From assembly GCA_024734495.1 (NCBI GenBank), contig JALMQS010000187.1, forward strand, positions 10,407,300 to 10,471,299: a DNA stretch of 64,000 bases. Reading direction: 5' to 3'. The stretch is from Forficula auricularia (lineage: Eukaryota > Arthropoda > Insecta > Dermaptera > Forficulidae). Under the pieces are notes generated by a model. The model ran no database searches, was not told the origin of the DNA, and worked only from the letters and a program-made list of their open reading frames with translations. Of the stretch, positions 1 through 12,066 are shown one piece after another (position 1 is the stretch's first letter; each line of letters opens with the position of its first letter). Both the position numbers and the translations under genes were made by a program.

Positions 1-345
1 ATTAAAAATTTACACTAAAGACAAGCTGGCAACATCGCATGTATTTAACCTAAAAAGTGTGTTAACTTTAGTACTTTTTTGACGTTTTTTCGCTTCAGCC
101 ATTGTCGCAACAGCTTTCAATCGCTTATTAAGAACTTTTTGTTTTATAAATCGACCTTTCTAATGTTTTTTATCTGTCATTTCTATGATAAAAATATTAA
201 AGCTCGGACAATGTTGCCAGATTTGTCAAACGAGCACGGGATTGGCTAGTAGTGGTACATAAACAGCAAAAAGTTATGGGCTTATGAATTATGAATCTTT
301 ATTGTTTGTTCTATATACTCTAGCTCTACTTTTTGCTAACCACTT
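1..345 (-). mobile_element. Family A TTAA element, partial (cut by window start)
   Basis: This is the right half of a family A element in reverse orientation. It contains the diagnostic internal blocks (AAGCTGGCAACA near 24, TTCGCTTCAGCCATTGTCGC near 90, GAACACGGGATTGGCT-like block near 232-247, AACAGCAAAAAGTTATGG near 262). Homology stops near 340 inside the block that normally reads ACTTTTTGCTAGTATTGTCGC, so the terminal repeat is missing and this copy is decayed. Confidence 0.85.
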
Positions 346-1307
346 GGTATTTATCATACGATTAACAACAAATTTTTTAAAGTAATTTCACACTCAAAAA
401 AAAAACCTTTTCACCAATGAATTTGCTGAATTTCCAACCTATAACAATATCCAAACATGGTTTATATATATATATAAATGTTTAATGATTCAATCTGTTC
501 AGACAATGAAACATACCCCAAGGGCATATGCATACTTTTACAAATAAATGGAAATAAATTACACAAAATAGTGTTACCCTTAGGCTATCCTATTTCATTC
601 AAACAATTTGAATGAGATTGAAATAGTTTTTATAAACCCATAGGTTACCATGCTGCTTAACATTACTTAAGTTTCTAGTTATTTATTCGGTCTTAATATA
701 TGTATTCATTCAATGAGTCTTGTTATGGCTTCATAAAATAATACAGTGGTGATTATTTATCTAAAGTAGAGGTCGCTCTCCAACGAGATGACCTAAAAAA
801 GTTCACTAAAAAACTGGATAAGCAGATCAAGATCGCGAAGAGTAGAGAGCGGGAGGGAGGTCTTATGTACCAGCAGTGGACATAAATAGCTCATCAATAT
901 AGATCATATTATAAGCATTAAAAAAAGTTTGTTTTGGTTTGATATGCAATGTTATGTAACCACAAAACTTTGAATAATAGTAAATTTCGCTTACTATTAA
1001 AAAAAGTTCTTGAAATATTTATTTGATTATTTTTTTTATCCATTTCAAACCTCGAAGTTATCCTTTTTTTTTAGATGTTATTAATCAATTTTTGTTTTTT
1101 ACCAAAAAGTAAAAGAAAAAAAACCTCATGAGACTTCGTTCTGTCTGTTCAAGGTTTCTTTCTAGATTACAAACTATTAAAGCTAGAAATTTGAAATTCA
1201 TAGTTTGAATTCCATATGCAAATAGTTCAAAAATAGAAGTCGGAAAAAACACCTTATTAAAAAAAAAAAATTCGACCCATCAATTATGTGATCGTTGAAT
1301 AGGTCTT
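346..1307. other. AT-rich spacer, nothing recognised
   Basis: AT-rich DNA with poly-A/T runs (for example 1258-1270). No reading frame, RNA gene or repeat from the families in this window was recognised. A short C/G-richer patch at 770-870 is unexplained. Confidence 0.5.
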
Positions 1308-2022
1308 TTAAGGTAGTTGTTTCGCGACAATACTAGCAAAAATTTAATACTAGAGTATATTGAACTGTCTGTTGACAATAAGGATTCATAATTCATAAGC
1401 CCAAAACTTTTTGCTGTTTATATACCACTTCTAGCCAATCCCGTGCTCGTTTGACTAATCTGGCAACACTGTCCGAACTTGTATATATTTAATCATAGAA
1501 ATTTCAGATAAAGTACATTATAAAGGGAGATTTATAAAACAAAAAGTTCTTAATAAGCGATTGAAAGCTGTTGCGACAATGGCTGAATCGAAAAAACCTA
1601 AAATAAAATACTAAAATTAATCCACTTTTTAGGTTAAATATATGCATTGTCGACAGCTTGTTTTTAGTGTAAATTTTTCATTATTTATTCATTATTGTCT
1701 CAGAAACTGTGTTGTAACTATAAATTAAAGTTTTCTTCAAACATGTATTAGTTATTGTTTAATGCTGGTTTAGTTTTTTATAACAATGGTAAGAAGAGTT
1801 TCTTAATTATAATTAAATATGTATGTAAACTTTCCGATATCCCGTATAGTGCAATGTATAAGAGTCTGAAAAACTCGATCTTTGGAATTTAATATCTCCG
1901 GAACTATATTGTTCATAAATTTCGTTTTGCCATTAATCTATGCAGAAGTATTTAAATAATAATCTGTCTAAATTTCAAAAAAAAATCCTATGAAAACCCA
2001 TATTGTGAAACAACTACCTTAA
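1308..2022 (+). mobile_element. Family A TTAA element, full length (~715 bp)
   Basis: The element is bounded by TTAA on both sides. It begins TTAAGGTAGTTGTTTC and ends with the exact reverse complement GAAACAACTACCTTAA, so the terminal inverted repeats are perfect over 14-16 nt. TTAA duplications with GG-starting ends are known for Kolobok and piggyBac-type cut-and-paste elements; the assignment here is an inference. The interior has no transposase. It carries a short basic reading frame around 1510-1610 with the core KGRFIKQKVLNKRLKA, preserved in most copies. This copy is among the most complete and is a useful reference for the family. Confidence 0.9.
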
Positions 2023-3489
2023 TACGTCATTAAACATGTTATGTCATTTTTATTTTATCCCCCTAGTCGAGCCTACAAAATCGGTCCTTTGAAGCTCTTT
2101 GATTGAAAAATCAGTAAATATTCATTGGTTTTCAGAGTACTTTGGTAGAAAGTTATTTTAGCCTCTATAAAATAATTAATTTGGATCACGAATGGAAATC
2201 CTTCTCTATGTATCACTCACACTTGACCGCTTTTTTCATACTTACATCAAATAATTAATATCCCATAATACATCAATTCATCCATTATTTTCGAATCCGC
2301 GAAGAACAAACAATTTTTTTATATACAAACACTCACTAAAAACAAAAAACTAACATATTGTAATTCCACAGAATATGATAAAGCGTTTATTTTAAATTGT
2401 TTGATAGATAAGACCTTTGATGTTTCTCTTGTGTTGGCTGTATTGATATAATTTTATCCTTCATTTGTAATCTATAAATTTTCCATAATAGATTGCTAGT
2501 GTCTTTGATCAAATTAGAGTCAAAGTGGCATATAATTAATATTATTACACTCATCAATCGTTAAACCTTTCATCTCCTTTTTTAATTATTTTTATTTGAA
2601 TTAAACTCTGAACAAACTTTGATGTTTTCTACCAAGTTGGTTAATTGACTAAACAAAACTAAATAAAATCTGTTTGTTTGTTCTTGTTTAAAATTTATAA
2701 CTTTTTTGTTCTATCTCTAATAAAAGTTGAAATATTAGATTTTTCCCCAAGTTTTTATGTGCCCTTAGGAAAAAAGGCTGCGATTGTTTCACATCGCAAG
2801 TGGGGGAGGAGAGTTGTTGGTTCAAGTCGAAGGCCTTTTTTCTTTCTTTCTTTTTTTTTTTTTTTATTCTTTCTCTTCATGTCTGTCCACGCCCTTGCCC
2901 TCCAGAAAATCATTCCCTCACACTACCTGTTTGCCACATTCTTTGATAACGGTTGTCTTTGTTTCCGTAGGAAATTTTTCATTCTTCCAAAGAATTGTTA
3001 GAAAGAGGAGAAAACGGTCGCCTTCCCCCATTTTTTTTTTCATTTTCTTTGGTAGATTTTGGCAATTGCATATTCAAAACTCGACCCTTACTGAGAAAAA
3101 TCCTTCGAGCGCACATGGCATGGCGATTACTAGTCTAGGTCAGCGCGACGCCCCGCAGCCTTTTCACACATAACATTTTCACAAACCAGACACTGACACG
3201 TAAGCGATTTTGTTCGTGTGGTCACACTACACTAGGCTAGCTAATCTTATCTATTAAACAGTTTGATCATACAATGAACCTTATTAGATAATTTGATGTT
3301 ATATAAATTCAAATTATTTTCCATTCATTAATATTCTATTGATTCCATTCATTTTATTTATTTTAATCAAATTAATTCACAATTTTTTTTTATACACTCA
3401 ATGAGATTGAGATGCCTGTAACTGAAAAGATATTTCTGAGCATAATCAACAAATCGAATGAGAAGCTCTCAAAATCTTGTAGCTAAAGA
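2023..3489. other. AT-rich spacer with poly-T tract
   Basis: Mostly AT-rich sequence. A T/C-rich low-complexity run occupies about 2838-2880, followed by a moderately GC-richer stretch to 3240. Two overlapping reading frames of 107 and 129 codons exist here (2678-3173), but they are dominated by translated poly-T (runs of F and S), so I do not regard them as genes. Confidence 0.5.
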
Positions 3490-4002
3490 ATTAGTACAAG
3501 ATCCCGATTTGAGTTGACCTTCACCTATCGAGTTTCCTGATGAAATTAATATTTTGATAAAATAATGTATTATTAAACAAAACTTGATAGGGTCGACATC
3601 CAATTTCCCTGCATTTGATAAAAAAAAAATAAAAAAAAAAAATTAATTCGCAATAAAATTATCTACATTTTCATATATAACAATATATGAAACTATAACT
3701 ACAAAATGCTAATTCGAAGTTACCTGTTGATACCCTGTCTACCTGCACTTATGCACGGAAAAAAGATGGCGACCCAACTTTGGCATTTTATATACATATT
3801 TTACTCTCGATTGGTAATATATATATCCGGAAAATCGATAACTACATTTATGTAATAAAATTAACAACTTTAATTTTTTCATTAAAATTAGCTATGCAGG
3901 GAAATTGGATATCGACCCTTTCAAGTTTTGTTTATTAATACATTGTATTATCAAAATATTAATTTCATTAGGAAATAGGTGAAGGCGATCTTATACTAAG
4001 TG
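3490..4002. repeat. Inverted-repeat (fold-back) element, ~510 bp
   Basis: Two arms of roughly 110-125 bp are inverted copies of each other. The left arm (about 3490-3617) contains ACCTTCACCTATCGAGTTTC and ATCCAATTTCCCTGCAT. The right arm (about 3895-4002) contains their reverse complements, GCAGGGAAATTGGAT and ATAGGTGAAGG. The spacer is AT-rich. Terminal duplications were not resolved. It is probably a non-autonomous DNA element. Confidence 0.65.
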
Positions 4003-4226
4003 AAAATTATTTTTCTTCTAATAAGTAACTTGCATCTTTCTAAGTGAAAAGATTTTGTTTTGTCGCGAATAGCGAATTCGTCTCTTTAGTGACCTGCTCA
4101 CTACAAACGAAACATGCTTACTACAAAACGAATTTACTCTAGTCGAATCTGATATTTGATCTCATGAGAAATAATAGATCAAATATTTCTAATTAAAAAA
4201 ACTGATGATGAAGGTCAACTATATTC

Positions 4227-4384
4227 TCAAACAAATTATATTTATATAAGTTTATTTGCATCAAGTAGAGGACAACCTCATTGATTTCCTTTAGGAATAA
4301 CAGGTGTTGATTCATAAAGCGAAACAAATCATTGTGGTAATCCTCTGCTTGATGCAAATAAATGTATATATATAATTTATTTGT
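4227..4384. repeat. Short palindromic element
   Basis: Arms near 4227-4272 and 4342-4384 are inverted copies around the block TTTATTTGCATCAAGTAGAG / CTCTGCTTGATGCAAATAAA. The phrase TGCTTGATGCAAATAAA recurs alone near 25168, so this is a repeat with at least one other partial copy in the window. Confidence 0.6.
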
Positions 4385-4789
4385 TAAAGTTTTGACATAT
4401 CTTTTTAATTAAAGGTAAATTCGTTTTTCTGCCAAGTTTCAGCTTCCTAGCTCAAACATTCGATGACTAAAACATTGCCAATTCTCCAAGTATACCTTGT
4501 TTGGAAAGTTTTCCCTTTTTTTTATCCATAGCCTAGCGAAAGAAGAAAGAGGTTCTTTGAGATAAATGATTGGTTTTGGTCGTTCAACTACATCAACTCA
4601 ATTGGTTAAAAAAATGTTGACATCATGGCCTCAACGAAAGTAAAAAAGTATTTAATTAGGTTGAATTTTTTAATACACAGGAAGTTCTATGGGGGACCTT
4701 TTGTTAGAAGCCAACAAGAAAATGTAATCTTTATACACAACTAATATTTTTTTTATATAAAAATTAGTAAAACTATTATTAAAATAACA

Positions 4790-5600
4790 TTCAACTTCTT
4801 ATTCAAAAACCGACGTTTCGGAGGCCTATTCCCTCCTTGTTCAGGGTTTTCTTTTTTGAATCTTGGACTGCCTCATCAATATCCACTCAATTCACTTATC
4901 AGTCCGTCTCCAAAAACTACTTTAATCTTATTAAAAAATTAGTAAAAGTATTAATAAAATAAAATTTAACTTCTTCAAAAACCGACGTTTCAGAGACTTA
5001 TTCCCTCCTTCAGGGTTTTCTTTTTTGAACTTTGGACTGCCTCATCAATAAACTCAATTCACTTATTCCGTCACCAAAAACTACTTCAATCTTAAAATTA
5101 GTAAAACTATTAATTAAAAAAAAATTTAATTTCTTATTCAAAAACCGAGGTTTATTTCCCTCCTTCAGGGGTTTCTTTTTTAAATTTTGGACTGCCTCAT
5201 AATATCCACTCAATTCACTTATCAGCCCATCTCCAAAAACTACTTCAATCTTATTAAAATATTAGTAAAACTATTAATAAAATAAAATTTAACTTCTTAT
5301 TCAAAAACTGACGTTTCAGAGGCTTATTCCCTCCTTCAGAGTTTTCTTTTGTAAATTTTGGACTGCCTCATCAATATCCTCTCAATTCACCTATCAGTCC
5401 GTCTAGAAAAACTACTTCAATCTTATTAAAACTATTAATAAAGTAAAATTTAACTTTTTATTCAAAAACCGACGTTTCAGAGGCTTATTCTCTTCTTCAG
5501 GGTTTTCTTTTTTGAATTTTGGACTGCTTCATCAATATCCACTCAATTCACTTATCAGTCCGTCTCCAAAAACTACTTCAATCTCAGTAAAATTTAACTT
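4790..5600 (-). repeat. Tandem array (~160-bp unit, 5 copies) with degraded hammerhead-like cores
   Basis: Five head-to-tail units start near 4790, 4951, 5114, 5276 and 5436. Each unit (minus strand) contains a CCCTGAAGGAGGGAATAAGC-like block followed within a few bases by GAAACGTCGG, except unit 3, where the GAAACGTC is lost. Unit 1 keeps a possible stem II (GGAGG / CCTCC) directly before GAAAC. A second conserved hairpin pairs GGACTG with CAGTCC about 40 nt apart. The order CTGA - stem - GAAACGTC is the signature of hammerhead ribozymes in Penelope-like elements, but G8 or A9 of the core is altered in every unit, so activity is unlikely. The unit length is near a multiple of three, which explains a 67-codon frame at 5010-5213; I do not call that a gene. 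Confidence 0.7.
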
Positions 5601-7151
5601 CATAGGCAAACAATTTTTGTAATTCTTTTTTAATATTTCAACTAGTCTTCTTTGTTTTATTTATTATATATATTTTAGTTCCGGTAGGAATAGCATATAT
5701 TATTCCAGTAGTTATCATTTGTTATCTTATATACCAAAGCAATAATTATTTATAGTTGAATAATTGTATTTTAATATAGGTAACTTAACAAAAATCAGGA
5801 TAATAAATAATTTAAAATTTTATCAAAGAAATCAATTTTATAATTAATCACTTTCTCTTTTTACTAAATTCTTTCTCCCATTTTAGTGAAAAGGACAGCC
5901 CAATAGTTAGATATTCACTAAAATTCATTTGAAAGTGATAAAAATTTATTAGTCCAATAAATAATTCAATTTCTATTTAATTTCAATTTTTTATAAGGAT
6001 ATAAAATTAAGATTGACTCTAGCATTCTACAAAGAAGTGATAGGATAGAATGTAATAGGAAATGTGAATCTATCTGATAGTATTTATTTAATATTTTATC
6101 CAAGACTTAGCTTCCGAATGAAATTCCATCGTTTAAGCATCTATTTGACTATAAAATTTTCCATACAATACAAAAAGTTGATACTCAGTCAAGATTCCTA
6201 TATACGATTACAAAGAGATCTTATATATCAGATAAAAACAAAATTACTATAACCTTAGTCAAAAGCTTCTTTACTATTGTTTTTTTTAATATTTTCATTG
6301 AAATTATGTATATATTCATAGTACATAAATGTGGTATTGCATAAGTTTTATTAGTTTAACTTTCTATCCTTATTTTCATACTTTTACTCAATAAACCACA
6401 CATACTTCAAATAGATTATTCTTTATATACTCTTATATTCAAAGCATTATCAAACGTTTTGGTGCTTCCTTAGGAAAATTAGATATTTTAAGATAATCCG
6501 GTTATAAACATGATAGAAACCAGGTAACCTTGAAAAACACAATATAAAAAAAGAATATAAACAGTCTCTTGATGTTAATATCTTAATGATTTGTAAATAT
6601 AACACAAGACAGCAGTATTCAAAAGTTCTTCCACTTTTTCAATTGACCACAAACTCGTGTACTACTTATTCGCGATATTTGCGGTACACTATATTCAAAT
6701 AAAGTATCTTAATTCCGATAAATTCTAAGATTATTGCATAGAGATATGTGTGGGCTGAAGTCTTTTTATAAACATTCGATTAGGTTTGTATACATATAGT
6801 AAAATATTTATATACAAGGTTCCCTAAACGTGTTGAATTTATATTAGTATTATCCCACTTAAAAGAACTAACAGCTTTAACTATTCTTGATATATTTATT
6901 TTACTGGTAATTCTCATCATTCAGGCCACATTTACCTAAATAAATGCCTATCCTCTTACTTCAATTTACTCGTGTATTATTATATTGCTGCAATAAGTAT
7001 ATATCGATTCCCTTTCTCATATATATTTTATTAAAACATGTTCCTTTACAAACACCACAATTTTACATAATTATAGCAATTGCGGTTGAATTAAAAAACA
7101 AAAAAAAATTCTAGATCATCTCTAAATCTAGAGTTCGTAATAAAAATGTAT
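5601..7151. other. AT-rich spacer, nothing recognised
   Basis: Very AT-rich sequence with no recognised repeat, RNA gene or plausible exon. A 62-codon frame at 6064-6252 has no recognisable motif. Confidence 0.5.
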
Positions 7152-7849
7152 TTAAGATAGTTGTTTCACCATATGGATTTTCTTAGTATTTTTTTGAAAT
7201 ATAGAAAGATTATATTTAAATACTTCTACATCGATTGGTGGCAAAATGAAATTTATGAACAATATAGTTCCGAAGATATTAAATTCCAAAGATAGAGTTT
7301 TTCAGACTCTTATCCATTGCACTATACGGGATATCGGAATGTTTACATACATATTTAATTATAATTAAGAACTCTTCTTACTATTGTTATAAAAAACTAA
7401 ACCAACATTAAACAATAACTAATACATTTTTTAAGAAAATTTTAATTCATAGTTACAACACAGTTTCTGAGTTAATAATGAATAAATAATGAAAAATGTA
7501 TAATGAAAAATTTACACAAAAAACAAGCTGGCAACAATGCATGTATTTAACCTAAAAAGTGTATTAACTTGAGTACTTTTTTTGACGTTTTTCGCTTCAG
7601 CCATTGTCGCAACAGCTTTCAATTGCTTATTAAGAACTTTTTGTTTTATAAATCTCCCTTTATAATGTATTTTATCTGAAATTTCTATGATAAAAATATT
7701 CAAGCTAGGACAGTGTTGCCAGATTTGTCAAATTGGCTAGAAGTGGTACATAAACAGCAAAAAGTTTTGGGCTTATGAATTATGAATCTTTATTGTCTGT
7801 TCTATAGCGTTAACATTTTGCTAGTATTGTCGCAAAAGAACTACCTTAA
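7152..7849 (-). mobile_element. Family A TTAA element, full length
   Basis: The element runs from TTAAGATAGTTGTTTCACC to a degenerate right end (CGCAAAAGAACTACCTTAA). TTAA occurs at both boundaries. All internal family A blocks are present in order, including the block complementary to the small basic reading frame (7512-7703, minus strand). Confidence 0.9.
7512..7703 (-). CDS. Small basic open reading frame inside family A element (uncertain)
   Basis: A 63-codon frame contains HYKGRFIKQKVLNKQLKA, then an Ala/Lys-rich stretch and the end NTLFRLNTCIVASLFFV. The same frame, with few changes, is open in the copies at 53800-54003 and 58198-58449 and partly at 1510-1610, 29990-30130 and 59470-59640. 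Copies at 1-345 and 27775-28562 carry a stop after the HY/H position. I do not recognise the family. The frame is rich in Lys/Arg, with a hydrophobic tail. It could be a remnant of a transposase exon or simply a conserved stretch of non-coding element sequence. Confidence 0.3.
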   Translation of the reverse strand: MNIFIIEISDKIHYKGRFIKQKVLNKQLKAVATMAEAKNVKKSTQVNTLFRLNTCIVASLFFV

Positions 7850-8019
7850 GTTTAGTGATTCCCTCCCGAAATTCAATTTCTTAACCCTTCTAAATTCAAT
7901 AGTATAATTTTCACTTTTATTTTAATTACCATTTCTTATTTTTATTTATTCGTTTCTATCTTGCAACTCTTTCGATTGGGATAAATCATTGCTTGTTGAA
8001 TGTCTCACATTTTCAAGGT

Positions 8020-8300
8020 TGCCTTCTCTGTTCATTTTCAAATGATGGTCCCTCTCAACTCCGCAGTGTAAGGTATTTCTGTTGGAACAAATCGCTTCGC
8101 TTGTCCATATCCGGTAGGTGCAGGGGGGCACCGGGCGCGTGCTTTGCACTCTTGGGCCCCTTTTGTCTTTTTCAGGGGGCTGTCGTCTTGTCTATAGGTC
8201 ACGCACCCGTCCAGACCCTTCGCGGAGTCCGTATAAATAGCACTCTAGCCCCCCTCATTGTGGGAGGGCTCACACTTTTTGCTCCCCCGCATGCAACCAA
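8020..8300 (+). promoter_or_regulatory. GC-rich island with TATA box, candidate promoter
   Basis: This GC-rich segment stands out from its AT-rich surroundings. It contains a consensus TATA box (TATAAATA, 8232-8239) followed about 20-25 bp downstream by a TCATTG sequence that could be an initiator. A 105-codon frame (7993-8310) overlaps it but shows no domain. The call is a candidate promoter or untranslated exon, based on composition and motif only. Confidence 0.35.
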
Positions 8301-8330
8301 CTTCTATTGAAAATACTTAAAGTATTCATG

Positions 8331-9493
8331 GGCGTCCAACAAACAACCCTTTGAGCCAGGATTTTTACCTAATTTTACTTTCAACTATTTTAATTTTATA
8401 TTCAGTTCAATAGATATATATCAAAGATTCTGTATAATAATATCTCACCCTGCTAGATCTAAATAATCATTAAAAAAGTTTTATTTTTTTAAAAATACCT
8501 TCGGCAATTAATCCCCTAATGCCAAAGTTGATAGAAATAACGCCAAACCGGCTTGTTTCAACTTTGTTTAGACTCGTTCTTTTACTCACGCGATTTACAA
8601 ACAGCCCTTTGTGGTCAAAATAAAGATACGCTGATTCAATTCATTTGTACTTAGTCTGTAATTCCCTTCCTGCTTCCATTATACATACAACCTATAATCT
8701 TCCAAACTTGAATCTACAGAATCTAATCCAACCTTTTGAGTTTTTAAGATGCGTGAGTAAAACAAAAACACAGGTTTGTGCATAAAAAATTAAATTTAAA
8801 AATCTTATCGATAGAAAAAACTGCCCGTTTGCTTCTTTACAAGTAGATTTTAAGTACTAATAAATACTTTCTTTTCATTAATTTATATCGATAAATTCAG
8901 AAAATATCCTATTCTCGGTAAAATTCATTTTTATTTATTTATTTATTTTTTAAATCTTTTTTTAGTGATAAAAGATATATTTCCATAATGAGAAATTAAT
9001 CGCCATTTATGATTTGTTTTTTATTTTATTTTTTTATTAGAAACTGCCTTCTATACATTTCAAAATAAATAAAACTATTATGATTAAAATGTTTAGATTA
9101 TTATTTCTATCCACAAACGATACTCTATTGCAATTTTACACTTGATGAGTAGGTATAAAGTTATACATAATTGAATTGATGAGAAAGAAGCAATAATTAT
9201 AATCTAATGTTAGCCGGAGCCAAGGGGTTTAACAAGCCACCTTTGAAATTTTGAAGAATAATAAATTAAAACCCCAAGAAAGGTAATTATTTTCCTCTAG
9301 GGTGTCTAAGGAGTTAGTCTTGAAGTTTTCCTTTTATAAAGTACCGGGTGGAATTTTGTTTCATTTAACATATTCCCACTAGCTATACTTGGTTTGATAT
9401 TAAGAGCTAATGAAAATGATTTTAAAGGAAAATATATATGACCTACATATACTTGAAAAACTTAACCCCAGCCCTGTAATATATTTAAATTAA
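8331..9493. other. AT-rich spacer, nothing recognised
   Basis: AT-rich sequence without a recognised element. A tandem TTTA run occurs near 8932-8948. Confidence 0.5.
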
Positions 9494-9967
9494 TTAAGGT
9501 AGTTCTTTCACAAATGCAAAAATTCAACAAGTCTTCGAAACTTGGAATAAGTCATTAAAAGCACAATAAACACTTGTTAAAATTTGAAGATTTACCACAC
9601 CAATCTTGAAACAATTGCAATTAAAAATGAAATTTTTTACATATTTTTTTCATTGAATGACTTTCACCATCTTGATGAAAAACTAATATTTGTTAGAATA
9701 ATATATTAGGAGTAACTTAAAAAAATTATTTACCTCTTAGTTTTGATAAAAAATAAAAAAAAATAAACATATTTGGGCCATTGTTTTTAGTGGAGGGGAT
9801 ATAAGATCAATTGCTTGAAAACGATCCATTCATAAAGAGGATATAGTAGTGTGAAAAGTACAGTCACGTTGAAAAACATAACCTAAAATTTTAGTACCAT
9901 TCATATGTATAGAGTGGTTACGAGGCTAAAACTTTTTGTGTAGATTGTCGCGAAAGAACTACCTCAA
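9494..9967 (+). mobile_element. Family B TTAA element
   Basis: The element begins TTAAGGTAGTTCTTTCAC and ends GTCGCGAAAGAACTACCTCAA, i.e. TTAA with the last copy mutated to TCAA. Internal landmarks are GATGAAAAACTAATATTTG near 9675 and GTGGTTACGAGGCTAAAAC near 9914. No transposase is encoded. The right-hand end, read inward, differs from the family A end by about one base in its first 20, so A and B probably used the same enzyme. Confidence 0.9.
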
Positions 9968-10901
9968 GTTTTTAATTCTAGAAACTTATCGGTTGGCTGC
10001 TACTTTTTTATAAGTTTAATTGATTCTAATTTATTTCTCCCTTAACTAATTGAATTAATCGGAATTGACTACCCCTGGCCATAAATGGCATTGTTAGTAA
10101 TACTCTCCTGTTATTTTTTTCCACCCATATCTGTCACGATTACCCGGATCCACCCTTTTCACTCTCCGTTAATTATCTCTCCTAAACAGCATTTAATTCA
10201 ACCACAACCGACAATTTTCCCGATGTTTATTTATTTTGTCTGAGCATAAAGCCTAAGAGGTTTTATTTCACTCGCTTGAATTATTTTCTCTTTTGCCCTT
10301 TATATAGTATTCACTCAAGAATCTAATTTCTATTTCGCATTATAAAATACGGAACAACACCTCAATAAGACCAATTATAAATAATTATCACCTGAGTTTG
10401 AAATAATTATTATTCAACTACATTTTATCTAATAATGCATTATAAAGCTTTACTAATCAAGAACAGTTATCGTTTAGATTAATTAATTATTTTAATTACT
10501 TAACAGAAAGATGATAGACATCAGAAAATCGATCACTTTGCAATAAAATGAATAAATAGAATCATTCGATTCGTTTAATATGATGAACTTTTACTAAACT
10601 TTTATCGCTGCTATTAATTAACACAACTCAAAAACTGTTAATTTTGAGTTATTTGCTCATAAAGACATTCCTTAGTTGCAATACTTTATCATTTAAAACT
10701 ATCTTTTATGTTAATATAATCAGTACACATTTATTAGTAATTTGAAAACATTGAATTTCTCTTAGATATTAATATTTTTTTTGAGTTATACTTTTATCCA
10801 AATACGAATATCGCGCTATCTGTATATGCCCAATGAGTATTAACCAACTTGAAGTGAATAAATATTCAGGAGTCGGGATTATTTTAGATTCTTACAGAAG
10901 G
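9968..10901. other. AT-rich spacer, nothing recognised
   Basis: AT-rich sequence with a slightly GC-richer patch at 10060-10160. No gene or repeat recognised. Confidence 0.45.
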
Positions 10902-11119
10902 ATAAAACAATAAGCTGTTGCGACAATGACTGAAGCGAAAAAACGTCAAAAAAATAACTAAAGTTAAACCACTTTTTAGGTTAAATATATGCTTTGTTGC
11001 CAGCTTTTTTTTAGTGTAAATTTTTCATTATTTATTCATTATTATCTCAGAAACTGTCGAGTTTCTTAGTTATAATTATATATGTATGTAAACTTTTCGA
11101 TATCCCGTATAGTGCAATG
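10902..11119 (+). mobile_element. Family A fragment, same sub-lineage as 12712-13407
   Basis: This fragment covers the middle of family A, from ATAAAACAA to GTGCAATG. It matches the copy at 12880-13105 almost base for base, including a rare internal deletion (AAACTGTCGAGTTTCTTAG) and the same family D insertion point after GTGCAATG. Both ends of the A element are missing. Confidence 0.85.
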
Positions 11120-11264
11120 CGAGGGGTGAACCGCGATTGGAATTAGGTGTACACCGTCTTTGGAATTATTTGGAATTACTTTTTGAAGTCAATAGATTAT
11201 CTAATGAATTCCAAATAATTCCAAAGACGGTGTACACCTAATTCCAATCGCGGTCCACCCTTCG
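11120..11264. mobile_element. Family D MITE (inserted in family A), copy 1
   Basis: It starts CGAGGGGTGAACCGCG and closes with the near-complement CGCGGTCCACCCTTCG. Both halves are the ATTGGAATTAGGTGTACACC arm, so this copy is a true palindrome, unlike others that pair this arm with a diverged arm (CCTAAAAT...GTACACCTACTTCC). It interrupts a family A element. Confidence 0.85.
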
Positions 11265-11328
11265 GTTAGCCCTAAAACTGATTTGATACAACTATTTAAT
11301 TCTATTCCTTGGGAATTCTTTCAGTTAT

Positions 11329-12066
11329 TTAAGTAGGTCCTTTCGCCGCCAATGTTAAATAAAAAAAAATATTAGATTATAACTATAACTTAATTTTTTA
11401 TAATAGTTTAAGTCCGAAGGGTGAACCGCGACCTAAAATTCTGTACACCTACTTCCACTTTCATTTTCAAGTAGATGACAATAGATTATTCCAATGAATT
11501 CCAAAGTAATTCCAAAGACTGTGTATACCTAATTCCAATCGCGGTTCACCTTTCTTTAAGTCTATCTATGGTTTGGTAAAGTTTGAATCAAACATGAGCT
11601 AGCAAATTTTTGAAAATAAAATTTCTGAAAATGTTAACATTTTCTTAGTCTTATGGAAAATTAAGATCTTGACACTTTCTCTTGAATTATACTACTATTA
11701 GTTGAATAGATAAAGTTAAAAAAAATACTAAAAATTAGTTTTTGAAACATGCAGGTTTCTTTTTTTGCAATAAAATATAATTTACTTTAAAAAATCACAT
11801 AAATGGTATGTTTGGTTGTAAACATAAGCAGTATTAATACAACGCATTGCCAAATCATACAAGACTTATTATCAGCTGATTTGAATAAATCAAACTAACT
11901 TTTGTATTTAATTATTTTTTTATATTTGTTTTTATTTCAAACATTTACGGCTTTGATACTATTTATTTTTTAAATCTATTATTTTTCATTTGTATTTTAA
12001 CTTATTTTATTAAATATTAGATACTACACTTCTTTTGACTCAACTTGAGCGAAAGGACCTCCTTAA
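11329..12066 (+). mobile_element. Family C TTAA element with nested D
   Basis: The element runs from TTAAGTAGGTCCTTTCGCCG to GCGAAAGGACCTCCTTAA. Terminal repeats are about 15 nt and TTAA flanks both sides. Landmarks are CCGCCAATGTTAAATAAAAA, AAACATGCAGGTTTCTTTTT and GCTGATTTGAATAAATCAAA. There is no transposase. A family D MITE sits at 11415-11554. C ends resemble A and B ends (GGAGGTCCTTTCGC versus GGTAGTTSTTTCGC). Confidence 0.9.
11415..11554. mobile_element. Family D MITE (inserted in family C), copy 2
   Basis: The element is flanked by a perfect 8-bp duplication, TTTAAGTC. The undisturbed family C sequence at 18334-18345 has a single TTAAAGTC-like site here, so the empty site is visible within the window. 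Ends are CGAAGGGTGAACCGCG and CGCGGTTCACCTTTC. Confidence 0.92.

Noticed and set aside
2678..3173. Two overlapping frames of 107 and 129 codons
   Set aside because: Mostly translated poly-T/C; no domain, conflicting frames, no clear exon structure.
4201..4230. CTGATGATGAAGG word as another hammerhead
   Set aside because: No GAAA block or pairing stems follow within a suitable distance.
4790..5600. Active hammerhead array or CRISPR-like array
   Set aside because: Core bases G8/A9 are altered in all units. Repeats are contiguous without unique spacers, so not CRISPR, which is also not expected in an animal genome.
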